The notes below the pieces were generated by a model. It made no database searches and was not told the origin of the DNA. It was given only the letters and a program-made list of their open reading frames with translations. This document shows positions 23,191-33,042 of a stretch of 40,187 nucleotides of DNA, one piece after another; positions within the stretch are counted from its first letter, which is position 1; each line of letters starts with the position of its first letter. Origin of the DNA: Collinsella aerofaciens (GTDB lineage Bacteria; Actinomycetota; Coriobacteriia; Coriobacteriales; Coriobacteriaceae); NCBI GenBank assembly GCA_008671135.1, contig RQAP01000041.1, positions 1-40,187 on the forward strand, written 5' to 3'. A program made the translations under genes and the position numbers.

Positions 23191-23913
23191 ATGAACGCTT
23201 CATCTAAAAAGAGACTGACCCAATACGAGCGCTTGGCGGGCACGCTGCGCGACCGCATCGCCTCCGGCACCTACGCACGCGGAGACAAGCTGCCGTCCGA
23301 GATGGAACTCATGGACGAATCGGGGCTGTCGCGCAGCACCGTACGCCACGCCCTTAAGGTGCTCGTTGACGAGGGCCTGGTGCGCACCGAGCGCGGGCGT
23401 GGCGCCTTTGTGGCCGACACGCCGGCACTCCACGAGAACAACCTGATGTTTTCGAGCTACACGACACAGGTCCAGGGTCAGGGTATGAAGCCCACCACGC
23501 GCACGGTGGACTCGGGCTTTGCCAAGGCCGCGGGCAATGCGGCCAAGTTCTTCGATGTCGCCGTGGGCAGCAAGCTCGTCAAACTTGTCCGCCTGCGTTA
23601 TCTGGACGATGCGCCGCTGTGCCTGGAGACCACCTATCTACCACCGAGCTTTGAAGCACTCATCGATCGCGATATCAACGGTTCGCTCTACGCCACGCTG
23701 CGCCAGGAATTCCATCGCGCGCCGGCACAGGGACATAAGACCTTTGAGGTGTGCTATGCCTCGCAAAACGAGGCGTTTTTGCTCAACGTTGGGCGCGGGC
23801 AGGCGCTGATCCTGATCACCGACTACGTGTACGACACCGACGGCCGACCGCTCCATGTCTCCAAGCGCATCCAGCGCACCGACCGTGCCAAATACACCGA
23901 GCCCATCGGCTAA
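23191..23913 (+). CDS. GntR-family regulator, HutC/UTRA type (GntR3)
   Basis: A 240-residue protein. The winged helix (~10-80) contains YERLAGTLRDRIASGTYARG, KLPSEMELMDESGLSRSTVRHALK and ERGRGAFV; a UTRA domain follows and ends with DYVYDTDGRPLHVSKRI. It diverges clearly from GntR1 and GntR2, so it probably senses another ligand. It is transcribed away from the third deglycase gene. The ribosome site is weak (AGGTTGATCGC), consistent with low expression. Its TAA stop overlaps the start of repeat B5, which also forms the 3' boundary of the convergent GNAT gene. Confidence 0.93.
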   Translation: MNASSKKRLTQYERLAGTLRDRIASGTYARGDKLPSEMELMDESGLSRSTVRHALKVLVDEGLVRTERGRGAFVADTPALHENNLMFSSYTTQVQGQGMKPTTRTVDSGFAKAAGNAAKFFDVAVGSKLVKLVRLRYLDDAPLCLETTYLPPSFEALIDRDINGSLYATLRQEFHRAPAQGHKTFEVCYASQNEAFLLNVGRGQALILITDYVYDTDGRPLHVSKRIQRTDRAKYTEPIG

Positions 23914-23949
23914 CCTGCCAAAATAAACCTGTCCCTAAATGGTAGGTTT
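23912..23949 (+). repeat. Family B palindromic repeat, copy B5, shared 3' boundary
   Basis: AACCTGCCAAAATAAACCTG, then TCCCTAAATGGTAGGTT. It contains the GNAT stop codon on the minus strand and overlaps the gntR3 stop codon on the plus strand. A hairpin of AACCTGCCA and TGGTAGGTT could serve both convergent transcripts. Confidence 0.8.
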
Positions 23950-24525
23950 GAGGAGGTCGGGGAACCAGGTTGGTTTGGGTTGGTTGGGGACGCGCTCGGC
24001 TAGGACCAACTCCATCCAGCACATGTCGTACCAGCGGCCGAACTTTTGGGCGCAGCGATCGAAGGCGCCCACCAGGCGATACCCCATATGGGCATGGAAG
24101 TCCTGGCTGTTGTGCGTCAGGTACTCATCGTCCTTGTCGTGCGGCACGGCGATGAGGGCGCACATGTTGGTGATACCCATCGCGATCAGGCATTGCTTAA
24201 GCGCGTCATGCAGCTTGCGGCCCAGCCCGCCGTGGCGCACATCACGCGCCAGGTAGATCGATGTCTCGACCGACCAGTCGTATGCCTCGCGGCTGTTGAG
24301 CGGACTCACATAGGCATAGCCTACCGGACGCCCGTCCAGTTCCATCACCAGATACGGATAGCGCTTGAGCGTGCGCTCGATGCGCCCGGCGAACTCCTCA
24401 ACGCTCGGCACCTCGTATTCGCAGGTAATCGCCGTCTGGCGCACATACGGCTCATAGATGGCAAGCAACGCCGGCGCATCATCGGGCGTCGCCAGACGAA
24501 TCGTCGGATCGGACATCTCGGTCAT
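23935..24525 (-). CDS. GNAT N-acetyltransferase, phosphinothricin acetyltransferase-like
   Basis: A 196-residue acetyl-CoA-dependent enzyme. The fold begins at IRLATPDDAPALLAIYEPYV and continues with EEFAGRI and YPYLVMELDGRPVGYAYVSPL. The acetyl-CoA loop is DVRHGGLGRKLHDALKQ (~101-117). The pattern resembles the PAT/YwnH branch, which acetylates small amino compounds; the real substrate is unknown. ATG 24525 follows GGAAGGG; an internal ATG three codons later is possible. Its last codons (CCT-ACC-ATT-TAG) lie inside repeat B5, so the native C-terminus may have been altered by insertion of the repeat. It follows the threonine aldolase gene but after a strong terminator. Confidence 0.87.
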   Translation of the reverse strand: MTEMSDPTIRLATPDDAPALLAIYEPYVRQTAITCEYEVPSVEEFAGRIERTLKRYPYLVMELDGRPVGYAYVSPLNSREAYDWSVETSIYLARDVRHGGLGRKLHDALKQCLIAMGITNMCALIAVPHDKDDEYLTHNSQDFHAHMGYRLVGAFDRCAQKFGRWYDMCWMELVLAERVPNQPKPTWFPDLLKPTI

Positions 24526-24541
24526 ACAACCCTTCCCCCTC

Positions 24542-24584
24542 AAAAACAAAGGCCACCTTGCGCCAAACCCAGCGCAAGGCGGCC
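24542..24584 (-). terminator. Rho-independent terminator after the threonine aldolase-like gene
   Basis: GGCCGCCTTGCGC pairs with GCGCAAGGTGGCC, followed on the minus strand by TTTGTTTTTG. Confidence 0.9.
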
Positions 24585-24602
24585 CCTTGTCATTACATCA
24601 GG

Positions 24603-25628
24603 CTACAGGACAGCCGCCAACGCGTCGATGTCCTCCTGCGTCGTGGCCCAGCTGGTGCAAAAGCGCACCACCGTGTGAGTATCGTCGTACTTTTCCCAGT
24701 ACTCGATCGAGGCATGCTCGCGAATGCGGGCCATATCCTCGTTGGGCAGAATCACAAACTGCTGGTTCGTGGGCGTCTCCAAAAAGAACTGGTAACCGCG
24801 CTCGTGCAGCACACGACGTAGCGTCTGGGCCGTCTCGATCGCCTGTCGACCAATCTCAAAATACAAGCCATCGGTAAAGAGTGCCTCAAACTGCACGCCC
24901 GTCAGGCGGCCCTTGGCCAACAGCGCGCCGTGCTGCTTAATGCGCGGAATGGGATGTGCCGGGGCGTGCATGCCGCAGAACACCACAGCCTCGCCGCAGA
25001 GCGCGCCGCACTTGGTGCCGCCGATGTAGAACACGTCGCACAGCTGCGCCAGCTCGGGCAGGGTAATGTCGCACTCATCGGCCGCCAGCGCATAGGCCAG
25101 GCGAGCACCGTCCACAAACAGCGGAATCTCGCGCTTCTGGCATACCGCATGAATCGCCGCGAGCTCGGCCTTGGAGTACAGCGTGCCGTACTCGGTCGAT
25201 AGACTCACGTACACGGCGCCCGGGAACACCGTGTGCTCGTAGCTCTCGTTTTCGTAGAACACCTGGATATAGTTCTCGAGGTCCTCGGCGTGCATCTTGC
25301 CCTCGTAGCCGGGGATGGTGAGCACCTTGTGGCCGCCAAACTCGATGGCGCCCGCCTCGTGGCAGGCGACGTGGCCAGTCTCGGCAGCAACGACTCCCTC
25401 GTACGGCGCGAGCAGCATGTCGATCACCGTCGCGTTGGCCTGCGTGCCGCCCACCAGCAAAAACACGTCGGCATCGGGGGCCTGGCAGGCCTCGCGGATA
25501 AGCTGCTTGGCACGCTCGGTATGCGCATCGGTACCATAGCCGGGCTGCGGCTCCATATTGGTGTCGACGAGCGCCTGCAGCACTGCCGGATGTGCGCCGT
25601 GGGAATAGTCGTTGTTAAACGCGAGCAT
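24603..25628 (-). CDS. ltaE: Low-specificity L-threonine aldolase-like PLP enzyme
   Basis: A 341-residue fold-type I PLP enzyme predicted to cleave threonine and allo-threonine to glycine and acetaldehyde. The N-terminus FNNDYSHGAHPAVLQAL is that of the aldolase/beta-eliminating lyase group. GGTQAN (60-65) holds the cofactor phosphate, D173 in FVDGARLAYA pairs with the pyridine nitrogen, and K206 in YIGGTKCGAL is the Schiff-base lysine. GAGAGG precedes the ATG. Related beta-eliminating lyases share this fold, so a different amino-acid lyase activity is the main alternative. It is a single-gene unit ending at its own terminator. Confidence 0.88.
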   Translation of the reverse strand: MLAFNNDYSHGAHPAVLQALVDTNMEPQPGYGTDAHTERAKQLIREACQAPDADVFLLVGGTQANATVIDMLLAPYEGVVAAETGHVACHEAGAIEFGGHKVLTIPGYEGKMHAEDLENYIQVFYENESYEHTVFPGAVYVSLSTEYGTLYSKAELAAIHAVCQKREIPLFVDGARLAYALAADECDITLPELAQLCDVFYIGGTKCGALCGEAVVFCGMHAPAHPIPRIKQHGALLAKGRLTGVQFEALFTDGLYFEIGRQAIETAQTLRRVLHERGYQFFLETPTNQQFVILPNEDMARIREHASIEYWEKYDDTHTVVRFCTSWATTQEDIDALAAVL

Positions 25629-25673
25629 GGCAATCCTCTCTTACCGGGTATCGGCCAGATGATTCAAACGGGG

Positions 25674-26537
25674 CTATTGTACGCCGTTGGGATAGGCAAT
25701 GCGCGCGGCAAGGCACTCAAGTGCCAGTACCAGGGCAAAGCCGCAGCTCACATCAGTCAAAAAGTGCGCTCCAATCACGATGCGCCCAAAGGCGACGAGC
25801 GCCGCGACCACAACCGCCGTCCAAAAGACCACGCGGCGGCGCGACGGCTTTTCCTTAAAGGCCGCTGCGGGAAGCCCGGCGAGCATAAGGCCGATCGCCG
25901 CGTGCGCCGTGTGTCCGCTCGCAAACGACTTGAACCCGTCCTTGATCACGCCGGCGGCGATATAGGTCCACTTGTCGGGATTGCCGATCACCCACCACGG
26001 CTGAAAATTGAGCCCCGGCGTGACCTCGATCACGCGCATGCGCGGGCGCGACCACAACGGCTTAACAATGACGTTGAGGATGATGGCCTGAGCGACCCAC
26101 ACGGCCAGTACCATCAACGCCCAGCGTGTGAGCTCGTCGGGCTCGGTCGTGCGAGTAAGGCGATAGACGATAAGGTTGGCGACGATGACCAACACAAACG
26201 TCAGAACCAGCTGAAACGCGATGAGCTTGCCGCCGACGCGCAGCGATCCGATAATCTCGTAGCCGACCAGGCCCACGTTGATTAGAACGCCCAGCACGGC
26301 GAGCCACTTGCTCGCCTTGGAATCGGGGCGCGCCGAGCGCACGAGCATAACGCCCGCGATGCTCGCCGTCAGCTCGAACGGTAGCTCGCCGGCCGCCTCG
26401 ATAAAGCGGCCGTACATGCTGCCGATGTTGAACAGCGCGCTCGAGATCTGATAATCGAAGAAACTGCCCACGCCCAGACAAAGACACAGGACAACCGCGA
26501 TAATGGCGACATCTTTCTTATAGATGTATCCGAACAT
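25674..26537 (-). CDS. PAP2-family membrane phosphatase
   Basis: A 287-residue membrane protein with about six hydrophobic segments. The three acid-phosphatase motifs are present: KPLWSRPRMR (~159-168), SFASGHT (~204-210) with the catalytic His, and RIVIGAHFLTDV (~251-262). Such proteins dephosphorylate lipid phosphates or undecaprenyl pyrophosphate at the outer membrane face. The N-terminal ~150 residues before motif 1 contain extra membrane segments. AAAGGAAAGC precedes the ATG. It lies 56 nt downstream of mfd with no terminator between, so it is probably co-transcribed. Confidence 0.88.
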   Translation of the reverse strand: MFGYIYKKDVAIIAVVLCLCLGVGSFFDYQISSALFNIGSMYGRFIEAAGELPFELTASIAGVMLVRSARPDSKASKWLAVLGVLINVGLVGYEIIGSLRVGGKLIAFQLVLTFVLVIVANLIVYRLTRTTEPDELTRWALMVLAVWVAQAIILNVIVKPLWSRPRMRVIEVTPGLNFQPWWVIGNPDKWTYIAAGVIKDGFKSFASGHTAHAAIGLMLAGLPAAAFKEKPSRRRVVFWTAVVVAALVAFGRIVIGAHFLTDVSCGFALVLALECLAARIAYPNGVQ

Positions 26538-26564
26538 GCTTTCCTTTCGATGGAACCAGAGTGC

Positions 26565-26593
26565 CCAAATAGGGTGTTTGCAGCGTCGACTCG
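26565..26593 (-). other. 3'-UTR motif I3 after mfd
   Basis: The 14-mer TCGACGCTGCAAAC lies right after the mfd stop codon, following a GCTAGTGATGATGACTAGC palindrome that includes the stop. The same 14-mer follows gntR2 and the third SIS gene. Confidence 0.5.
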
Positions 26594-29500
26594 CTAGTCA
26601 TCATCACTAGCGCCCAGCTGCCGCAGCAGCATGAGCGCGGCCGCCACCGGGCCGGTGCCGTCGTTGGCGTCGAGGCCGCGACCCAGGCCGCTGCCCGCAC
26701 CGGCGCCCGCCTTGTAGGGCACCGACAGCTTGCGGCTCTTGGGGAAGTTCACCGCGCCATAGCGGGTCTTAAGCTCAAAGGCCACCTTCTTGGGCACGTC
26801 TACGCCCAAAAACGTGATGCGGCCGCCACTGAGCGTGACGCTCTCGAGCCCCAGGCGCTCGCCACGAATGCGGATTCGTGCGCGATTGAACAGGTTGAGT
26901 CCCGCCAACGGCAGCTCACCATGCGCGGCCTCGGTCTCTTCCTGCACCTCGTCGATACTCTCCAGGTCCTCGGCCGCTGCGAGCTTACGGTACACGAGCA
27001 CGCGCTGGTCCACCGCCGGCAGGTACTCCTCGGACAAGAAGTAGTCGGCCGGCAGGTTAATACCCACGCTCGCCGCCTCCACGCCGGCGTCGTCATCGCC
27101 GCGCGCCTCGGCCACTGCCTGGCCCAGCATCTGCGTAAACAGGTCAAAGCCCACGCTCGACAGATTGCCGTGCTGCTCGGCGCCCATAAGCGAGCCGGCA
27201 CCGCGGATCTCCAGGTCGCGCATGGCGATTCGCATGCCGCTGCCCAGGTCCTGGAACTCGGAAAGCGCGGTCAGGCGCGCCGTTGCCTCCTCGGTGAGCG
27301 GCAGCTCGCCCGGGAACATAAAGTACGCGTAGGCCTGCGTGGCCGAGCGGCCCACACGGCCCTTGAGCTGGTAGAGCTGCGCCAGACCCAGACGCTGCGA
27401 GTCCTCGATGATGAGCGTGTTGGCCGTTGCGTTGTCGATGCCGCTCTCCACGATGGTCGTGGCGATGAGCACGTCGATCTTCTTGGTCGCGAACTCGATC
27501 ATCACGTCCTCGACCTCGCGTGGGCTCATCTTGCCGTGCGCCACGCCCACGCGCGCCTCGGGCGCGGCCTCGTGCACGCGTGCCACGGCATCGTCGATAG
27601 TCTTGACGCGGTTGGACACGTAATACACCTGGCCGCCGCGGCCCACCTCCAGGCGAATCGCCGCGCTCACCACATCGGGGTCGTACTCCCCCACGTGCAC
27701 GATCACGGGAAGACGCCCGGTCGGCGGCGTGGTGATCAGGCTCATATCGCGCACGCCGCTCGTGGCCATCTGCATGGTACGCGGGATGGGCGTGGCCGAA
27801 AGCGTGAGCACGTCAATCTGCTCGCGCAGGTTCTTGAGCTGCTCCTTGTGCTGCACGCCAAAGCGTTGCTCCTCGTCAATGATCACCAGGCCCAGGTTTT
27901 TGGGATTCACATCGGCCGAAAGCAGACGATGCGTGCCGATGAGCACGTCGATCGTGCCCTCGGCAAACGCCTTGAGCGCGCGCTTTTGCTGCGCCGGCGT
28001 GCGGAAGCGGCTGAGCACCTCGACCTCAAGGCCAAACGGAGCGAAGCGCTCAAAGAACGTCTCGTAGTGCTGCTGGGCAAGAATAGTCGTGGGGCAGAGC
28101 ACCATGACCTGGCGGCCGGAGTCCACGCACTTAAACGCCGCGCGCAGGGCGACCTCGGTCTTGCCAAAGCCCACGTCGCCGCACAGCAGGCGGTCCATAG
28201 GCTTGGGCGCTTCCATGTCAGCCTTGATGTCGGCGATGGCCTCCAGCTGGTCGCGCGTCTCGTCGTAAGGGAAGCTCTGCTCCATCTCGATCTGCTCGGG
28301 CGTGTCGGGCGGGCAGGCGATACCGGTAATCGACGAGCGGCGCGTATACAGATCGACCAGGTCAAACGCCAGCTTTTTGGCGTTCTTGCGCGCCTTGTTG
28401 GTGGCACGCGTCCAGTCGGCGGTGTTGAGTCTGGTCAGACGCGGCTTGTCACCGTCGGGGCCAACATAGCGCGTGATACGGTCGACCTGTTCCAACGGCA
28501 CGTAGAGCTTGTCGCCGTCGGCATATTCCAGCAAAAAGTAGTCGCGCTCCTTGCCGCCCACTTCCTGGCGCGCGATCTCGCTAAAGAGTGCGATGCCGTG
28601 AGTGGCGTGCACCACGTAGTCGCCCGGCTTAAACGGGAACGTGATCTGCGTAATGTCCACCTTGCGGCGGCTGCGCGCGCGGTTGGCGTCCATGCGGGCG
28701 TTGAGGTCGGCGATCGAGAACACGGCCAGGTTGGCATCGGGCACCACCACGCCCTGCGGCAGGGCGGCATCCACAAAGGTCACGCGTCCGCGCGAGATGG
28801 TGGACACAGCGGCACCGGCGGCAGCCTGGGCGGCACCCGCCTCGAGCGAGCGGGCGTTGAGCGCATCTGCCTTGCGCTCGCGAATGGAAGCATGGGCCTC
28901 CTGGCGGGCGGCACGGTCGGCAGAATCCGCCGCCGCCACGCGTACGCGCTCGCCAATGACGCCGGCGTTTTCGGGCGCCGCGGTCAGCGATTCCTCAAAG
29001 GTAATGCCCTCGTCGCCAAAGGTGAGCTCCATCGACTCGCGCGCACCGCGGTCGGGAATGGCAAACACGCAGGCGTAGCGCTTGCCCACGACTTCCTGAA
29101 TGCGCGTCATAAAACGGTTGTCCGAGCCCGCAATGGCCGGCTGCTCAATCTTGAGCTCGGCCGTCACCGCACCGCCGGCACGGATGAGGCTCACGTAGTT
29201 CAGGCGCTGCTGGGCACCAAAATCGAGCTGCTGGGCACGTACATACAGGCCATCCAGTCGGTCAATTCCCGCCTCGCCGGCACGGGCCTCGATATCCTCG
29301 TAGGCACGCAGGCAATCGTCGAACAGCGAGCGCGGCTCGGACAGCACCACGAGCGCCTTGCCGCTCACATGCGACAGCGGGCTCACGGTCTGGCCGTACA
29401 TCACCGGCAAAAAGCGGTCGAGCTCGGGCGTGACGATACGCGCATCCACCATCTCGAGCAGCGCTGCCAGTTTGCTGTCGTCCTGGCTGGCGCGATAAAG

Positions 29501-30226
29501 CGCCACATGCATGTTGTGGACGGCCTCGTCGGTAAGCGCCAGCTCACGGCAGGGGAAGATCTCGATGCTGTCCTCGTTGCCGATGGTCTGCCCCGTTGAG
29601 CTCACCATGCGACGGATGCGATCGATCTCGTCGCCGAAGAACTCGATGCGCACGGGCGCTTTTTCCTGCGCGGGGAACACCTCGACGGTGTCGCCGTGCA
29701 CGCGGAACAGACCAGGCGCGTCGGCGGCGCCGGCATTGGTGTAGCCCATGCCCACCAGGCGCTGCGGCACCTCGTCAAAAGGAATCTCCTCGCCCACCGC
29801 GAAGGTCGTGGACTCCCAGTAGCGGCTCTCGACTGGCGGCACGCAACGCAGCAACGCGCGGGCCGAGGCGACCATGATGCAGTTGTCACCGCGAACGATG
29901 CGCCCCAGGGCCTCGCAGCGCTGGGCAACCACAGCATCGTCGGGCGCCTGCTCGCGCCAAGGGTAGTCCTTGCGCTCGGGAAAACGGCACACGTGTGCCA
30001 GACCCACGTAGGCGGCAAGGCTGCGCGCGGCGCGATCGGCCGCGTCCTCGCCACTCACGATGTAGACCGTAGGACGCGGGCGGCGCGCAAACTGAGCGGC
30101 CGCCATAAGCGTACGGCCCGATTGCGACACGGCCAGCGTCACGTCCTCGCCGGCATCGAGTCCGGCCTCGACAGTCTGCAAGGCCTCGGCAGTGTAGAGC
30201 TGCGCGGCTATACGGTGAATGAGCAT
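26594..30226 (-). CDS. mfd: Transcription-repair coupling factor Mfd
   Basis: A 1210-residue DNA translocase that removes stalled RNA polymerase and recruits UvrA. The order is canonical: a UvrB-like N-terminus (1-~330), a linker rich in Ala/Arg (~440-480), the CarD-type RNA polymerase interaction domain (FKPGDYVVHATHGIALF onward), RecG-like helicase lobes with GDVGFGKTEVALRAA and DEEQRFGVQHKE, and a C-terminal TRCF domain (PADYFLSEEYLPAVDQRVLVY). The C-terminal tail is Gly/Ala-rich and ends in DDD. ATG 30226 has GGAGGAAC upstream. It is followed by the PAP2 gene in the same direction. Confidence 0.97.
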   Translation of the reverse strand: MLIHRIAAQLYTAEALQTVEAGLDAGEDVTLAVSQSGRTLMAAAQFARRPRPTVYIVSGEDAADRAARSLAAYVGLAHVCRFPERKDYPWREQAPDDAVVAQRCEALGRIVRGDNCIMVASARALLRCVPPVESRYWESTTFAVGEEIPFDEVPQRLVGMGYTNAGAADAPGLFRVHGDTVEVFPAQEKAPVRIEFFGDEIDRIRRMVSSTGQTIGNEDSIEIFPCRELALTDEAVHNMHVALYRASQDDSKLAALLEMVDARIVTPELDRFLPVMYGQTVSPLSHVSGKALVVLSEPRSLFDDCLRAYEDIEARAGEAGIDRLDGLYVRAQQLDFGAQQRLNYVSLIRAGGAVTAELKIEQPAIAGSDNRFMTRIQEVVGKRYACVFAIPDRGARESMELTFGDEGITFEESLTAAPENAGVIGERVRVAAADSADRAARQEAHASIRERKADALNARSLEAGAAQAAAGAAVSTISRGRVTFVDAALPQGVVVPDANLAVFSIADLNARMDANRARSRRKVDITQITFPFKPGDYVVHATHGIALFSEIARQEVGGKERDYFLLEYADGDKLYVPLEQVDRITRYVGPDGDKPRLTRLNTADWTRATNKARKNAKKLAFDLVDLYTRRSSITGIACPPDTPEQIEMEQSFPYDETRDQLEAIADIKADMEAPKPMDRLLCGDVGFGKTEVALRAAFKCVDSGRQVMVLCPTTILAQQHYETFFERFAPFGLEVEVLSRFRTPAQQKRALKAFAEGTIDVLIGTHRLLSADVNPKNLGLVIIDEEQRFGVQHKEQLKNLREQIDVLTLSATPIPRTMQMATSGVRDMSLITTPPTGRLPVIVHVGEYDPDVVSAAIRLEVGRGGQVYYVSNRVKTIDDAVARVHEAAPEARVGVAHGKMSPREVEDVMIEFATKKIDVLIATTIVESGIDNATANTLIIEDSQRLGLAQLYQLKGRVGRSATQAYAYFMFPGELPLTEEATARLTALSEFQDLGSGMRIAMRDLEIRGAGSLMGAEQHGNLSSVGFDLFTQMLGQAVAEARGDDDAGVEAASVGINLPADYFLSEEYLPAVDQRVLVYRKLAAAEDLESIDEVQEETEAAHGELPLAGLNLFNRARIRIRGERLGLESVTLSGGRITFLGVDVPKKVAFELKTRYGAVNFPKSRKLSVPYKAGAGAGSGLGRGLDANDGTGPVAAALMLLRQLGASDDD

Positions 30227-30251
30227 GCTGTTCCTCCGGCATTGCAACGCC

Positions 30252-30280
30252 AAAAGCCCGCCGGGGCAAGCTCGGCGGGT
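30252..30280 (-). terminator. Rho-independent terminator after nth
   Basis: CCCGCCG pairs with CGGCGGG around a GC-rich loop, followed by CTTTTGG on the minus strand. It lies ~100 nt past the nth stop and before mfd. Confidence 0.7.
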
Positions 30281-30383
30281 CGTACGTCAAATACATTGTC
30301 TGTCATGGTAGCGCATGGAGAGGACTCCGGCTCAAGGGCAAACCCAGCCCCGCAAAAAACGCCAGACGAAAATGCGTTCCGCC

Positions 30384-31049
30384 CTACCCCGCTACGCGCA
30401 CGCTGGGGCACAAATCTGCCAGCGGACACTCGTCACACTTGGGTTTGCGGGCATCACAGATCTCGCGACCGAAGGTGATCCACTGATGGTTGACCGACTC
30501 CCAATACTCGTGCGGCAAAATCTTGAGCAAATCCTGCTCGGTCTTGAGCGGCTCCTTGGCATGCGTCTTGGGACTCAGCATCAGGCGGTGCGCAATGCGG
30601 TTGACGTGCGTGTCCACCGCAATGCCCTCCACGATGCCATACCCCACGTTGAGCACGATGTTCGCCGTCTTGCGTCCCACGCCCGGCAGCTTCACGAGTT
30701 CCTTCATGTCGGCCGGCACCTCGCCGCCATAGTCGGCGACGATCATCTGCGCGGCCTCGACGGCATGCTTGGCTTTGCTCTTGTAGAAGCCGAGTGACTT
30801 GATGGTGCCCGCCACGTCAGCCACGCTCGCCCCGGCCATGGCCTCGGGCGTGGGCCACTGGGCAAACAGCTTCGGCGTCACCTTGTTGACCTGCGCGTCG
30901 GTCGTTTGCGCCGAGAGCAGCACCGCAATCAGCAGGCGGAAGGGATTCTCGTGGTCCAAAAAGCACTCGACCGGGCCATAGCGACGGTTGAGGCGCTCAC
31001 ACACCTCAACGGCGCGCTCTCGTTTGGCGGCATTGGTCTCGCGTGGCAT
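30384..31049 (-). CDS. nth: Endonuclease III
   Basis: A 221-residue bifunctional DNA glycosylase/AP lyase that removes oxidised pyrimidines in base excision repair. The helix-hairpin-helix is LPGVGRKTA with catalytic K127; D146 is in VDTHVNR. The 4Fe-4S ligands are C198, C205, C208 and C214 in the standard C-x6-C-x2-C-x5-C spacing. The start at 31049 has GAGGAG upstream; an in-frame ATG eight codons earlier lacks a site. It is 63 nt beyond the ancestral end of the ABC exporter gene and may be read from it. Confidence 0.95.
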   Translation of the reverse strand: MPRETNAAKRERAVEVCERLNRRYGPVECFLDHENPFRLLIAVLLSAQTTDAQVNKVTPKLFAQWPTPEAMAGASVADVAGTIKSLGFYKSKAKHAVEAAQMIVADYGGEVPADMKELVKLPGVGRKTANIVLNVGYGIVEGIAVDTHVNRIAHRLMLSPKTHAKEPLKTEQDLLKILPHEYWESVNHQWITFGREICDARKPKCDECPLADLCPSVRVAG

Positions 31050-31112
31050 AACGACTCCTCGGCTCAACGGCACAATAAACTTATGGACACAATTGTCCCA
31101 CGTCCGAGACGC

Positions 31113-31181
31113 TTACGCCTCCAAGAATGCGCCGGTCTGACGGCTCCACAGGCTCGCATACTCGCCACCCGCCTCGACGAG

Positions 31182-31184
<3 letters not shown>
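31113..31184 (-). pseudogene. Separated C-terminal codons of the ABC exporter after an in-frame TAG
   Basis: Directly after the TAG at 31182-31184 the same frame continues for 22 codons (LVEAGGEYASLWSRQTGAFLEA in parts) to TAA at 31113-31115. The usual exporter ending is 'GTHAELVEAGG-YA-LW--Q'. A GAG-to-TAG change exactly at the expected Glu explains the sequence. Confidence 0.75.
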
Positions 31185-32915
<1,731 letters not shown>

Positions 32916-33042
32916 GGGCTTCCTTTCGCATCTGATTGGGCGAAACGCCATTGTTGCACATTGGAGCACGCTCCAGACAAGTGCGATACGAAAAGCGGTA
33001 GGGCGCCCGCGTTTGCACCGGTGCCCCGCCGTCTTGTTGCAA

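Noticed and set aside
26921..29599. A very long open frame on the plus strand (about 890 codons)
   Set aside because: It is the mirror of mfd in GC-rich codons, has no ribosome site, and its residues form no fold; mfd on the minus strand has full domain support.
31084..31098. ACAATTGT palindrome between the ABC exporter and nth as an SOS-type operator
   Set aside because: The symmetry is only 8 bp and does not match a known LexA site; it is too short to support a claim.
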